Positions 38,961 to 53,452 of a stretch of DNA of 64,000 nt are shown one piece after another. The position numbers and the translations under genes were made by a program. The notes beneath the pieces were generated by a model, which saw nothing but the letters and a program-made list of their open reading frames with translations, ran no database searches and was not told the origin of the DNA. Source of the DNA: Struthidea cinerea. Its lineage: Eukaryota; Chordata; Aves; Passeriformes; Corcoracidae. Every line of letters begins with the position of its first letter. Position 1 is the stretch's first letter. The stretch spans positions 1,239,867-1,303,866 of the forward strand of contig VZTI01000933.1 in the NCBI GenBank assembly GCA_013397865.1, in the 5' to 3' direction.

Positions 38961-41579
38961 GAAGTTTGGTTTCAGAGTTGCAGGAGCGGGTGTTAAAGGT
39001 TTTCTGTGTTGAAGCAAGCAGATAAATGTCAGGTGGTGACGAGGGACAGCCAAAACAAGTGTACGTGCTCGAAGCGACACTGAAGGCTGACTAGGGGAGA
39101 AGAGAGACGTGTCGTTTGTACACAACTGTGATTGATAAAACTAAACAGGCTCACTGACTGTCAAACAATGAACTAATATTTTCTCGTAGAGAGGCATATA
39201 ATTTGTGCTCATATACCAGATGATTCCTATCTTGTCATTTCACATCGAATTATTAAAAATAACTTCTCATTTTTGGATGCAGAATGTGCTTTGGGTGTGG
39301 AATTTATGTCACCTAGTAAATGTACCAAGGAATGGAGATACTGCATCAGTGATTGGTACAGTTGAATTAATGAAACTATTTCCTTGTCGTGAGTGTATTT
39401 TTGGAGCATAACTGTTAAAGCTGATGGCTATAGAGGGAGTCAGGCCAGTTTTCTCTGTTATTTTTTTTAAATTGTGATTAAATACTTCACTTTTTTTTAT
39501 CTAGGCAGACTAACATTTGAAAAGCTGAATTTTGGTAAGCTCTTTATTTTTCTTGTAATAGTAAAAAAAAAAAGAAAAAGATAAGGTGTTGAAAAGTCTC
39601 AGTTATTATTTTTCTAGCTACATTAGAAATTCTTTGATTTTTTTTTTTTGTTTTAATGTTTGAATTTAGATATGGGCACTTCCATCCATTCATGCCTTAC
39701 TCACTGCCACAGGACACAGGAAACTGAGCTGTGTTTATAGTAGTGGAGGTTAGACTGGCTTTTTGTTAAAACACTTTTTCACATATATTCCTTTTAATTA
39801 ATAGTAGATACAAATAAGAATAGATATATTATGCAGTCTTTTATATTTGTGTACACTAAGTAATGGTAGTGAAGTACTCCATGTTTATCATGAGAAACTC
39901 TATTTGGTTCAACATACAATAGTGAAGGACTGCTCGGTTCCTATGGAATAATGTCATACAGAGAAGCAAATGGAAAAATGTAGTATTTTTCATTTCAGTT
40001 CCTTTTCAATTAAACAACAACAGGAAAACAACAACTTTCCTGTAGATGTGGCTTTACAAACTAAATTCATCAAGCAAGCTGCCATCATCCAGGGCGGTTG
40101 CTTTCTCAATACATGGTTGAATTTCCAAAGGAGGCGCCTATGTTGGGAATGGGAGAGAGACAACTCAGTGCCTCATTTGGCACAGGGCTGCTCTTGAGCA
40201 TAGTCTGGTATTTCCTACAGGTGGCACTTATGCATCAAAAAGCTTGTTTTAATAGGAACACAAAACAAGGAAGCAAAGGTGAAGGCATTCATCTTTGAGA
40301 TAAGCGTACAAATGTATACGTAATACTTTTAGATCCCTGAGTGTCTACATGGGTGCATTTGTATTATAAATACTTGCAATTTATTTTAGGGTAACTTTGT
40401 TGAAAAAGGTGAGGTTCTTAAGGTGATTAGCATCACTGAGGTAAAACAAAGTTTTGTGATAAATAGCAATGTATTACACATAGTAAATTATAAATATGCT
40501 AGATTTGTATTCTGAAAATGTCCTTGGTCTTTAAGCTGTAGTAACTGTACAGACAGCCAGTGAAACCATAACGTTATGCATACTACTGTGACATATTCTG
40601 GAACGCACTTATTTGGAATTGCAATCAATGCTGCAGTAAAAACATAAGCAGTAATGGAAAATTTATGTAGCAAAATATTTTTCTTGTTTTCTAAGATGAG
40701 AGGATTAATATTGAGATGTTTTGTATTCAGCAAAGTGCATTATACCTTCTGTGGAGGTGTATACAGGAGCCACAAATCTAGAAATTGGAGTAAGCAATTA
40801 ATAATATCATAACAGTTCAACTATTTTTGGATTTTTTCTGGGTTTTTTTCAGCGTTGTTTTTGCAGGCACTGTCATCTCTTGTAATGAATCACAGCAATT
40901 TTAAAACTTACAAATGTTAAATAAGAGATAATAAATGTATGCATTTTGGAAATTTTTTTTAGATAAAAATCTCCTGGTAAGATTTGGTTCCAAGCGAATG
41001 CAACATTCTAAAGCCAGTTATGAGCTGTTATTTACAAAGGCATCTTGCATTATTTGCTCTCATTCTCTTACATGGGTCCAATAGCACAGCTCAGTGCTAG
41101 TCTGATGCTCAGTCTAATGTGTAGTTCCTTAGACCACTCCTGAACTCACTCTGTGTATAGGAAAACGTGTAGCATTGGTTATTTTCCTTTGCCATATTTG
41201 AACACTGTAGCCATACTTCTGTAAACTTAGGCCAGGAATGAATGTTTAATCAGTGCTGAACATTCTGGTGACCTTTTTATAAAATTTGTGTTAGCCTCAC
41301 CTGGGGATTAAACCTTTAGCAGATGGATGGATGTCTTTTGTGTCATGAGCACGTCAGTGCTATGGAAATATAGCTGATGGCAGGAAACCATAAGTCTTGG
41401 AAGAAACCAAGCTTTTCACAGGCTTGGTAGAACAGTCCTGGGTGTCAGCAGCTGAATTCCCCAAAGCTGCACTGTGGCTGTGGCGTGCTCCTCCTACAGA
41501 TGATGCACTTTGGCTGCTGGGTCCCGCCAGGCCGAGAGCGGTGACGCCGTCATCCACTCCCCCTGCTCTCACGCTGGCA

Positions 41580-42200
41580 TCGACAGAGGGAAAGCAGAAG
41601 ACACCTATCAAAACAACACCTGTCAAAATGCAGAAAGGAGAAGAGCAGAGAAACAAACCTTCAAAGAGGATGCTGGAACCTGGGACACAAAGACAAGGGA
41701 GTCAGGCAAGAAAACTGGATCTGGAGGCACTAACATACTGGAGGCAGTGGCTGGTCAAGGGCGGAAGAACAGGAAAGACTTGCAGGCTGGGGATTAGGTT
41801 AAATGGGAGGGCAGAACTGGACAAAATAACCCTGAATGAGAATGGGAAAAGAAGATAAAGGAGCAAGGAAGGCAATCTAAGTTCAGGCAGCGTGCCCAGG
41901 GAAGTAAAACTGGGGCGAAAAAAGTGAGGGGATGGTCACCCAGATTAGATTAATTTGAAGAATGAGGATTGGGAACCTGTGAAGAGTAAACCCGGTGACC
42001 TACAAGCAAAGAAGAGACAAAAATTACAAGAGGGGGGCTGCTGGGCAGTTTGGATCACAGAGCTCAGGAGTAAAGGAATGAAACTAGGACTTGCTGAGCA
42101 GAGAGACTGGGACTGAAAGGACAGCCTTAGGAATGAAGAACAGGACTTCTGAAGTGTGACTGGGGAAGAAGGCAGTGGGACAGGAACAAGTTCAAGGACC
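41580..42200. repeat. Purine-rich low-complexity block
   Basis: About 600 bp with a strong A/G excess on the + strand and recurring fragments such as GACTGGGACTG, GGAGAAG, CAGGAA and AAGGA. A 153-codon frame (41397-41858) runs across it only because stops are scarce in such sequence. The edges are gradual. It lies next to the MIR-like remnant at 42.43 kb and may be part of an older unrecognised repeat. Confidence 0.55.
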
Positions 42201-42424
42201 AGGGCAGAAGAGGCCGTGCTTTGGTGTGACTGCCAGAGAAGGGTCAGTGTATATCAGTGCATGACATCTTCCAGAGCCACACACGACCCCAGGATGCCAA
42301 ATTCTCCTTGCTCATTTGCCAGCAGAGAAGGGTACCATGGAGTAGTCAGAGTCAATGGCTGCTGCTGACTTCAGGGAGAGTAGAACTTTAAAAAAAATGC
42401 TTTGAGAGAGAACATTAACCACCT

Positions 42425-42540
42425 TCAGTAACTTTCCTGTGCCTCAGTTTTCCATGTGTAAAATGGAAGCATATTGCTGCCTCCCCTCACAGCAATGTTT
42501 TCAAAATAAACTAATGAATGTTTGTTAATCAGACAGACAC
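42425..42540 (-). mobile_element. Ancient MIR/L2-type SINE remnant
   Basis: CTGTGCCTCAGTTTTCCATG, then TGTAAAATGGAAGCATATTG, then CTGCCTCCCCTCACAG and TAATGAATGTTTGTTAAT follow the reverse complement of the amniote MIR core and L2-like end (tgcctcagtttcc, tgtaaaatggg, ctacctcacagg, taatgaatgtttgtaaag). The order and spacing are preserved although identity is moderate. Such elements predate the bird-mammal split and are expected at low density in birds. Confidence 0.7.
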
Positions 42541-45500
42541 TGTAGTAGCCTGGAAAACCCATGAGGTGTATGGAAAAACCCATGATGAAATTCATAATTT
42601 TATCTTCAGAGAAGAATATGAATAATGTGTAGCAAATAAGTCCTGGGACTGAACAACACTGAACAACAGCAAATAACTGTTACAAGAAAAATAGTTCATT
42701 ATGTACGCACTATTCATTATGTATGCTGGATGAGTCAGAATTTATGTGGAAAAATTAGTATGGAACCATGCAGTTAAAGGCTATATCATAATTTAAACAA
42801 AGTGTCCAATTTAAGGTTATTAAATTATGCTTCCTTCTGGTATTTTCTAACCATTGATGGCTTGAACTATACAATCTCACTGAAGTGTTTTTAAAGCTTT
42901 TTTCTGTCTTCGTATATTTGAAGATAGTATTTAGGCAGCAGGATCGGAGCTGGAACTGGTGTCTTGGCCAGTTTCAATCAATTTCATCACCTTCCAAACA
43001 CTTGGCACCACCACAACTGTTTAATCTAACAGGCTTGTATAAAAACATTACATCATATAAGCTGTCATTTCTGGTTTATGTAAACAGCTTGCATCTTTGG
43101 CTTTCCATGTTATTTGAGCATGTCTCATGTTTTCTAATTTATTTCAGGAGTTTATTATCATGCTGGACTTATTGGAGGATTCTGAAAGATTTTTCTGGAG
43201 TTCATTAATTGGGATTTTCATTGCCATATTGTGTACACATTCACCTTTCAAACAGAAGGGATAAAGTGGCATCATCCAGTCTCTGGATGCAATCTTCAAA
43301 TCCCCTTTTTGGCATTATGGAGCAGTATCACTGCTATTTCTGAAATGTCATCATGTATGTCTGAGATGGGAAAAAATTGAATGTCTAGGTAGACTCCCAC
43401 ATGAAGGACAATTTAGAGATCCAAATTTCACAGTAATTCTTAGTGTCCTGAATCTTTGTTGCTTATTAGTTGTTTGTTTTTTAAAAAAACTATGACACTT
43501 CCGAGCACAGTTCGTGTTTTCTGTATCCAACATAATAGAGAAGTGCTTGTATTTGTGATATTCTGATAGGACACAAAATTAAGAGTTATGTTTATTGTTG
43601 GTTTTTTCCTCTTCCCAGCTGCAAATTTTGAGATTTAAATTCACTCTCTTCAAAATGCTTCAAAATGTATTACTTTTCTAGGGTTTGAGTGGTGGAATGG
43701 CCAACTAAGAAATGTATTTCTTCAAAAAAATTATGTCTAACCTGACTGAACTGGAACATTGTGATGATTTTCTTTTTTGGTGACAAACAATAATGCTGCT
43801 TCAGGTAGGAGTTAAAATCTAGTGCATCACTTCAAAAGCTCTCTTGCTGCAAAGAAAAATACTTATTACTGTTTTAGCTTTACATGCTTGGCAGAGACTA
43901 AGATTTCACGTGTAATATTCCTCACTGACAGAACAGAAAAACACTAAATGGAGTCAAGCAACAAGTGTTAATGAATGATCTTTAGAGTTGCGGAAGAGAA
44001 GAAAACTAATGATTTGCCTATGTCTTCCACTTCAGCAAGTATTTCATCCTGTCTTGCTTTATGTCATAAGTAATGATGTCTCTAACTAGTGAGCCTTTGC
44101 TGGAAACTGACTATTCAACATCCTGGTGTCAAGAAATGTAGTCATCCAAATTCTTCCTCTATATTCATGAATTTTTAGGGTTATTTTCCTTCTCATCTTC
44201 CTTCTCATTTTCTGTTAGAGCTTTATGACACTCAAATCTGCGTAATTGATTATGAGCTATTTTGTCTGGCAATGACCAAGTTATATATTATTAGCTATTT
44301 ATATTTTGTCTGCCATTCTATTTGTGCCCCTTTTCATTCAATTATTCTTCACTGTAACTCTACGAGATCCCTTATAAAGCTACTGAAATGCTTGATGTGC
44401 AATTATGCCAGATTCACCTACAGAATCACTGTTCTTTCCCAGTGCTGATATTTCAGGGTTGAAACCCAAACACGTAATATAGCTTTTGTAGTTAATTTCT
44501 AGTCATTTTTATACTTAAAGCATTTTAATCATCAGTGTCTCCTGTGTATGTCCCTTCTTCTTCGTGCTTGTTTCAGATTAGAGTTCCCAGATGCATTCTT
44601 TTATTTATTCTGTAACAGAATCCCTTGTAGCACTTCCTGCCTATGCTTCTAAGCCATCTTGTGCTTGCAGCTCCTTCTGTTTAATGTTGTCTGCAGTGCC
44701 CAAATGTGATCTCTCTTTAGATCATTCACAAAGACACAAAGCCTGGAACCAGCCACAGGCTCTATGGTAGCCCAGTGGACCCCTGAGCTCCTTACTTCTT
44801 TTGCCATATGTCAGTCTCACCTCTGCCAGCCCTTGTTCAGCCCTGCAGACCAGTAGTTCTCAGTGAGTACAATGGCAGGAGGAATCATTTAGGGAAGAGA
44901 AATTCTAACCCCTCCAACCTCTGAGAAGCAGTCCCCTAGAAGGAGAAGCCAAGCCCACCCTCACTTAAAATTTCATATATCTTCTGCAAAGCTCAAAGAC
45001 TAAAGCTGTTTTTATTGAGGAAAAGTTAAGCCATTACTATCTAATTCACCTCTTTTATCTTTCATCGTAAACTAGATTTTTCTATTTTACTAGCAATTTT
45101 CTTCTAAGCCTACTAATCTGGTGGCTCTTCCACCTCTTGTAAGAAGTGTTCTGAGCTCATGTTTCCAAAATCACAATTTACCCTGCCATTCTGCCTGTAT
45201 CTCTAGGTCAGAGTACACCCAGAAGGCCAGTTCAGTCTTTACAACAGCTTTCCAGTGAGGTTCCTGGTCCCAGAGCTTCTAGAACAGGCAGAGTATACCT
45301 TCTGTCATGTAAGGTGTGTTGAGGAGAGACTCTATCATATTCTTATTTAGAATTCTCTAGTATTTCATCATTGATTTTTGAATGGGTTCCAGTCAGGCAT
45401 TGTTGTGTTCTGTTGTCTCCAAAGGCTTGCTGAAGCCTGTCTTCCTGACCTTGGTTTTTCATTTTGGGACTTCTCTGCCTCATTAGTTTTCCATTTTTTA

Positions 45501-48500
45501 CCCCAGAATCTAGAAAGATCTCCTCCTTTACCCATTCCTTGTAATTTCCTCCATCTTTTGTTGTTCATGGCTTCTAAACAGCAGGTTTGGAGACCTTGCC
45601 TTTTCTGAATAAGGTAGTTTTCAGTCCCCTTTGTGCTGCTGAAGTAGTGGCAGTATCTTTCACCACAGCTGAGGAGGTAATCTTTAAAAGTCCTCCAGTC
45701 TGAGTTTTTCTTAGACCACTCAGGACAGTAGGTATATCTTCTGTTCTGCCAGCATGCATGGCCTTTTGTGCTTTTTGTGACCTGAAGGCTATATTTAATT
45801 CTGGCTGAACACAGCCCACTGTCTTAAACTATGTCTTCTGTTCTCTTTTGACAGAATTTTTAAGCATTTTCCTTGCAGACTACTTTCTTCAAAAATCTGT
45901 AAGCATATCTGGAGAAATACTGCCAATTAAATACCAACACTTGCCAATTCAGGATATGTGTATAAAACCTATCACTGCTGTAGAAAATTATGAACAAAGA
46001 CAGTGTTTAGGCAGTTGGAACTAAGGAAAGCTCTGCTCCAGGATCACTTTGTGTGATCTCCTCACTAGGGTTTGTTATACAGTGGGGCATTCTTTATTTG
46101 ACCTTGAAATTTTTTCCTTCGGCACAGAAGATTTGGTTAGAATTCATTGTAGCATTTGTAACTGAATCAGTTTTCACAGTGGTGTTTGTAGTTGAATCAT
46201 TAGTCAATTTTATTTTATTGTTCTCAGAGTGTTCTTGTTTTATTTCTGCTTGAATGAACAAGGTGTTTTGCATGGATGTTTCCAAAAGCAATGATCAGCT
46301 GTACTGTTTTCATAACCTAACAACTGTTTCTCTGAGCCGTGACAGGCCTAGCTGCTGCCAAGAAAGGGAAGCCTTAAATCTTGTTTGGTGTTGCTCTTTC
46401 ATTCCTGCAGAGTGACAGAGGGTATTACCAGGGTTGCACTTTCTTAGTTCCAAGTGTGGAGTGGAGTCTGGAGTTTATTTCTCCAGTATTGGAGAAAGTC
46501 AGACCCAGCTGGCAGCTCTAGGAGAAGCACAGTTGAAGGAATTGCCGTATTGAGCTTTGTTAGGAAAAGTCTTGTTAGAATTTTCTTGTTAGGAGAATTA
46601 TTCGGTTTGCAATAACCAGAAGTATCCCATAAATTTTTTTCCTGAGCTGTTCCATTGGCTTCAGTAAGACTTCATGTAAAAACCAATTTGCATTCATAAT
46701 GTGGCGTGATTAAGATCTTACAACTACTGTATTTTCCTAGTCTTTGGTGTGTATACTGTATCTTATTTCATACAGATAGGCATCTCATTTGGAATTTTTC
46801 TAAGTTGCAGTTTGTCTGAATTTAATCTGTCCTTTTTTATAAGACAGATTTATATATTTCTATATCTATTTAACCTGTATTTGTAATCTGTATTTATTTC
46901 TTGGCTAGAAATAACATTTTAAAAAGATCATTCTGAGCATTTTTTTACAGTTCACTTCTATGTGTACTCATGGGTGAAAACATTTGGGCTTCAAAATGAG
47001 CAGGATAAAAAGATGTTAAAAGGCTCTTTCAGTCTTGGCCAGCTGTAAGTCCTAGTGTACAAGTATCTGTGGAGTGACTCATGCTGTGCCGTTGTTCCTT
47101 TTAATGCAACTTATGTAAAGGGAAATTATATGTGAGTTTATATAAAGGAAGGGATAAAATTAAAAACAGGGTGTGCAGAAGATTGTATTTTTTAATGCTA
47201 CTAAGGTCCATCTTCCATCTGATGACATAAAATAAATATTATGCACTTACACGTTCGTGTTGAACTTTATGCTGGTAATTTAATATAAATATTCAGTGGT
47301 GAACGTGTGACTTTCAGAGCGCTAATGTTTCTGACAAATTTCTAGCCTTTACACTTCCAGTGTAATTCCAAGGCATATCTCTCATCACAGGAATTGAAAA
47401 TCCCCTCAGTCTGAATCCAGTAGGTCACAGGGAAGTTATGTTCCTCTTGTGTGGAACATACTGGAATTTTAGGCAGTGTTACCTGTGCTCTGATGACACA
47501 GCTACCACATTATTCTTCATGAAAGGACAGGTTTGGGCAATAAGACTTCTCACGCCATTTATTGTGATTGTCTCACCTCTGCCCTTGTGTAGAGGTTACT
47601 TTCTTTCCCCCCTAGAGGGAGGCACCTGCAACTCCAGGTACAATTCTTTGTTTCCTCTGTCTGTGAACAGCTCTGTGCCATGCTTTGGGACTCCGACACT
47701 AAGAATATGTCACTTCTGGTCTTCACTTTGTCACCGTTTAGGTAGCATGTAGTTCTTAAATCATACTTGATGTACAGGGATCTGAGCAGAGCAGCCTTTT
47801 TAGAGCACGAGGGTTTAATTTCAGGTTTAGTGACACATCAGGTAGCCGGGTGGCCCAGCATGATTGTGTGGTGGGAACCTATCTAGTACTCTGTGCTTTC
47901 TCATGACTGGATAAGTGCAGGGAAGAACCAGGATCTCCATGTGAAAAAAATAAAATAGTGATTCTCCTTTTTCTAATTTTTGTATATTCTGTAATGCTCA
48001 GCTGGTTTCTGTGTTCCTTCCTTGAGCAGGCCATCAGGGAGCCCCCTAGGCTGCCTGGTGGGGCTGTCAGCCCTAGCGCAAGTGAGCAGTGCTGGAGATG
48101 GCAGCCAGAGAGGGAAACTAAATCCTTCAGTGTATCTCAGTATGCTTATTAGATTAGCTCATATGGCAGGGAGTGGGAACTGGAAAGCATTCCTTGAGAT
48201 GCTTTTAAATTCTCTAAATCCAAAAGAAGAAAATCTAAGTGAAATATGAATTCTTTTTAAGTACCATATCCAAGGGGACTTGTTTGGCATAGTGAATTTG
48301 TAGAAGGTTATGCAGCTATTCCTCTATAGCCAATCAATTTTTGTCTTGCCATGATCATGATTGGTGCCATTGTTGTTATCCAATGGCTGTTGATAGCTTG
48401 CATAATAAGACTACAGAAAAATTTGTAATGGAAACTATTGTAAGTATCCAACTGAGCTATGCTTTTTTTAAAAAGCAATTTGAGAATTAATCGAGGACCA

Positions 48501-49944
48501 TGGATTTGAAACTGATGCTTTTAGAATTGTTGTAGGTTTCTTTTAACGTAATTACATCAAAATTTTACTTTGAGTTTTCTCCTCTTCATTAGACAATTTT
48601 CATGATAACCTACAGGAGAGTTCTGTCACAAATGCCATCAGGACAGGAAGCTGATGAACTACAGCTGAGACTTTTAATAAATATGCAGTCAGTATGCTGT
48701 ACCGTGTCTGAGTGAGGGGTGAATGCCAATGTGGTAAAGACTTAACTGAAAGATTTCTTTTGACTACAGTATTAACAACTGTGTCATCTTTATATTCTAG
48801 TAACAGTGAAAAGCTTGAACTCATTGTCGCCTTCCTCTCGACAGAGAGTGTTTCGCAGGATCCTCTCATTTCTGCATGCTTGCCAGCCTTAAGGAAACCG
48901 GCAGCAACCTAAGTTATCTGTGAGCTCTCTGCTCTTGTCAGAGGTTCAAAAGTTAGGAACAGTCAACCAGTGGCAAACCCACATCTAAAGGCCTTGACAA
49001 TGTTTGGTTGCCCTAGGAAACCAGCTAAAAATGAAACAAAACAGAACAACTCCTGCGGAAAAAAAAGGGTTCCCAAAACTCCTATATCCTTTATTTGTCA
49101 GGGCCTGAGAGAAAGTCTGAAACCAGCATACAATTCTGAAACGTGCATACAATTTAAATGTAAAAAAACCAGTACAAGTTACAAAGTAGAATTTCCTGAG
49201 CTATTGTGAATATGTAAGACATTTTAAATCACAGCTAAAAAGCACAAACTGGTGTAAACCAGAGCCAAATCCCATTCCTTACAAGAGATGTGTGTGAAAA
49301 GCACACAATTACCAGTGTGCTGAAGTAAAGAAATGCTCATTCATGCTGCAGACTGCCAGGGTGTCCAGAGAGTTACAAAAGCCCACTCATGCTGCGCACC
49401 CTACTTTCTCAAGCAAAATGCTTAGTAAAACTGTGCTCCCCAGCCTTGAGTTCTCAAGTGATGAGTTTTGCCTTTCTGTCTGGGCTTCCCTTTGTTGAAA
49501 GGAAGTGGATTTTAAATGAAAAAAATTCTCATGTGATCAAGGCACTTGCAGTTTTCAGGCAAGCTGGCAGGTCACATTAAAGCTCATATGAATACAAGGC
49601 TGTGTCATCTTGCTAGATTTGAACTCACATGACTTAACTTGAAGTAGAGAACACATTTTGGTTTAGATGAAGACACAGCTGCAATAAATGGCACAAGTTG
49701 TTGCCAGCCAAAGAATGAGGTAAACTGGTATGAATGAGGTTCACAGTAATAAACTAAAATGGAAGTGTTTTTTTATTTCTCTCTTTTGTTTAATAACACG
49801 TGGAAGCACAAATCGTGAAAGGCCACTCACGTCTCTAATATACAGTTAATATTAAAAGCAGTGGAAAACTAAGGGCAATGCTTTGCCTCAATTGTGCTGT
49901 TAGATGAAGAGCACTGGAGCAATTAGGCCAGTGACCCAGAGCAG

Positions 49945-49998
49945 TGTAACTTGGATCGGAATCTGGCCCCAAGCAACTTGTCTGGGGTCATACAGTCA
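49945..49998 (+). repeat. Possible MIR-like fragment
   Basis: AGCAACTTGTCTGGGGTCAT followed by ACAGTCAGTG resembles the MIR segment aacttgcccaaggtcacacagctagta. Only about 30 bases match and the flanks are unconvincing, so this is a weak call. Confidence 0.3.
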
Positions 49999-50287
49999 GT
50001 GCCTTCATCTATGAGATCTGTTTTCCTTTGTCCTGGAGACATAGGCAGTTCCACAGTCTCGGACACGGCTGTACATTTTTTTCACCAGAAGAGACAAACC
50101 TCATGCCATTAAAAGCTTTGTATCCCTTCCTGCTCCAAAATCTGCCCCTTTGGGAATCAACAGAGTGGGACTCTGCTGAAAAATTTTACTCCCCGTTTTC
50201 AGCAAAACAGCACCGAGATAGCATCCTGACAAAAATACACCACAATATGGGCCTGAGTGCAGTCTGAAGTATGGTCAGAATTTCACA

Positions 50288-50321
50288 ATAGATAGATAAT
50301 AATAGATAGATAACAATAGAG
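50288..50321. repeat. Imperfect (GATA)n microsatellite
   Basis: ATAGATAGATAATAATAGAT followed by AGATAACAATAG: GATA units with AAT interruptions. Confidence 0.85.
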
Positions 50322-52900
50322 ACCTGATAACACAGAGTTCTGCAAAATGACTGAAGTACATGTCACAGATTGATCTGGGACAGATTTTATAGTAGTGTTC
50401 CTGACGTACTTACTTGCTTTCCAAATCTGGAATTCTGTATGACTGTGGGTATGCATTACACTCAAATTCTGGTATATGTAAGTGGCTGCAAAGTTCATTT
50501 TCATTTTTAAATAGCAATTAAATTAACCTAGATGGTGGTTTAGAGCTTTTTACATCCCTTGTTGCCTTCCTTCCCTTTCAGCAACTGAGAAATGCACATT
50601 TTAATTAAAATTTGTTTTTCAAATGTATCTTGTAGCCAGCACATGCTGAGAAGAGCCACTTACCCCCTATGTACTGCGAGCTCGCTGTGCTGAACAAAAT
50701 GGGAGCGTTTAATTAGGAGTAAATGCTGGGATGGCTTAGTGTTTGTGGCCTGCTGTAATGGCCTGTTCGATTTCCAGAAGAGAGAATTGCCCTTGCCTGG
50801 CTCTGATGGCAGAGCCCTGAAAACCAATGGTTTCCCAGTAGGAGCTGGAGTGCAGCTGGAGCTATTTTTGACACACTGCAACTCTCATTTCACAGAAGGT
50901 GGCAGAGAAGCTTGTTTAGCTTTACATGACAAGATACAATAAAAAATAAAGCCGTGTTTACTAAAAGCAGTCTGAGAACTTTAGCGGGAACTGGGTCTAG
51001 GTTATTTTGCATGCAGGAGTCACTCAGTGGACAGGATGAGGAGCACGATGTTGATGGATGGTGATGACATTTGCACTCAGTCTCAGTTTATCTGGTCAGT
51101 TCAGTTTGTTTGGTTTTGGTATTCATGGGTCATAAAAGTAGATCCCAGCACTTCTCAGCTCTCTACCACAAGAATTTGGTCAGTCCTTAGAGCATGGCAG
51201 GGTCAGTAGATCTCAGCAGATATCCATACCTTTGGTACATGGAAGAGTAGACATGACAGCATGGATGTCAATTTAATCTTCTAGCCTAGGTGGTGTTTCA
51301 GCCTTACAGATTTCCTGGTCCTTAGGGAAGAAATATGTACCTACATGATTATTTGCAACCTTCCAGTTGCATATTTTCCTCTGAAAGTAAGAATCTTCCT
51401 TTTTCATATTTTCTCCATATGTTTTCAACACAGTGAAGATTAAATTTTGTGTGAACCTGTGTGTGTTTAGCTTAGCATATTACTGTGCTAACACTCCTCC
51501 ACTTATTTGTAAAAAATTGCAAAAAGGAAAGAGGAAAAATTCTATAATAATGGCCCAGCCTAGTGGGACACCAAGTACTTTATAGAAGAGTAGATGCATC
51601 CAGTTTTCATACAAATATTCTTCCAAAAATTATCTATAAGGACTATGGGGAGCTCTAAAAAAGGTAATTGTATCAACAGGAACTTGCATCTTATTTCCAT
51701 TTCAGTACTCAGTCTAGGGCTTTGGCTGCTATTGACATTCTGAAAATGTGGTTTAGTTTTGAATGAGTAAGGTATAAATATTAAATACTTCCAAGACGTC
51801 AGGATATCAAATAAGAATTAAATCTTAGTGAAAGAATAAGGTCAGCCTTGCCCATTTAGCCATTAATCTGATTTGCAGTCAGGTTTTGTGTTACGCTTTG
51901 TGTTTGTGAAACTCGTATACATAGTTGCAATCACATTTTCAGAAGTTCTTGAGTAACTCAGCTTAAATTCCATTGATTTCATAAAGACTTTTCCAAATCA
52001 TTTAGGTATTTCTGGAGATGTCACTAATTGTTACCTTAATTTTTTCTTCAAGTAAGGATTGGTCAAAAATCAAAGGAAAAATTGGCACTGATCTAGACCA
52101 TTTGGCTGATAACAACAGAGGACAATGTACAGTGATATATCTGAATTTTCTATATGGTAATAGCAAGAGAGGAAACAATTATTCTGAGGAATTAGTTTAA
52201 TGATGCAATTAAATGCATTATTTATTTTTATTTAAAATTAATTAAATTACAGTTATTAAATAATTTATCTATAATTGCAGTTAGCAAGTTATAAATTCAT
52301 CCACATTCAAGCTTAAATGGTCCTGAGATGTTTGATCCTATCAGTGCTTTCCAAAAAAATATTGTGGGGATAAGTGTTGAACTCTGATGTATTTGACACA
52401 GAAATTCAGAGAAATTATTCTTGAAAAGTTTATCCCTTTTAAAGTACCAGTCCAAAGGATATTTCTGAGTCAGTGACATGTAGATTTCTTTGCTAAAGAG
52501 TTCAGAAATTGGCTACAGTGTAAAACGTACCTTTTATCCCTGTGTTCTTTTTCTTTTTTCTCTGGCAGAAATCTTGCAAATTGCTATTGCATCATGAGAA
52601 TCAGTAGAATTGACAAATGTAATTAGGAAATAATTGTAAAGGGTAACTTCAGCTAGCTCTTAACTTCTGTGACGTCCCTCTCTGGTCTCTGGAGAGAATT
52701 AGATTCCTCCAGGGCAAAGCTGAATGTGAGAGCTACCTGTAGGTACTCAGATTATCCCATCTAGGAAACTGCCTTTCTTCACTGGATGCAAAGTGAGCCT
52801 GAGGAGACTCACTGCCCCAGGGTGATGGTTTTTGTTAGTGTTTTTGTCTTTCTTAGCGTAGTAAAATTATTAGTGGTTTCCACAGTTGTCTGGAAAATTC

Positions 52901-52956
52901 GTATATAGATATATATATGTATCAATTCATATATATATTTCATATACATCATATGA
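52901..52956. repeat. AT-rich (TA)n-like tract
   Basis: GTATATAGATATATATATGT, then ATATATATATTTCATATACA: short TA runs and potential local hairpins; a simple repeat. Confidence 0.8.
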
Positions 52957-53452
52957 AAATTGTACCTGAACATCATTGCAAGTCATAGGCATCAAATCTT
53001 TTGGGCAGTAGCCTCTGCTTTTGGATTAGCACATACATATTTTGTATCAAATTTATTCCAGGTGTAATTCCAGGTATCTGAGGTCTTATCGCAGGAGTGA
53101 ACACTGTCGGTTTTTTTCTTGTTACTGTTTCTGCTGTCATATTTAACAAATATTTGGGTTTTATTAATAACTTGGAAGGAATACATATGGCCCAACAAAT
53201 CCACTGTTGAGAATTTAGTATCTATGCCAAAATTTATATTCCACAGAAACATTATAATGGGATTATTTAATTCCTGCTTACTAATTATAGTAACCTTCTC
53301 TGTGAAGGTCCACTTAATTTCCTGTTGAACATAATGTTGCATTCAGTGCCCGCTGAGAGAATGACTGAGCTGTGAACCAAAGCCCTTCAGTTCTGGTAGC
53401 ACACCCGTGTTCCAAGCTACACCACGGTACCTCTGTTTGCTGCTCCTAGCTG

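Noticed and set aside
37587..39125. Very long open frames (465 and 512 codons) across the CpG island
   Set aside because: They run through 912 N and exist only because N contains no stop; the readable flanks are GC-rich non-coding sequence without a recognisable protein.
41397..41858. 153-codon + strand frame rich in Lys, Arg and Glu
   Set aside because: Follows the purine-rich composition of the block; a second frame (41510-41797) is also open.
52992..53342. 116-codon minus-strand frame downstream of the antisense ORF
   Set aside because: AT-rich, in a different frame from the ORF at 53453-54073, with no join visible; not strong enough to call as coding.
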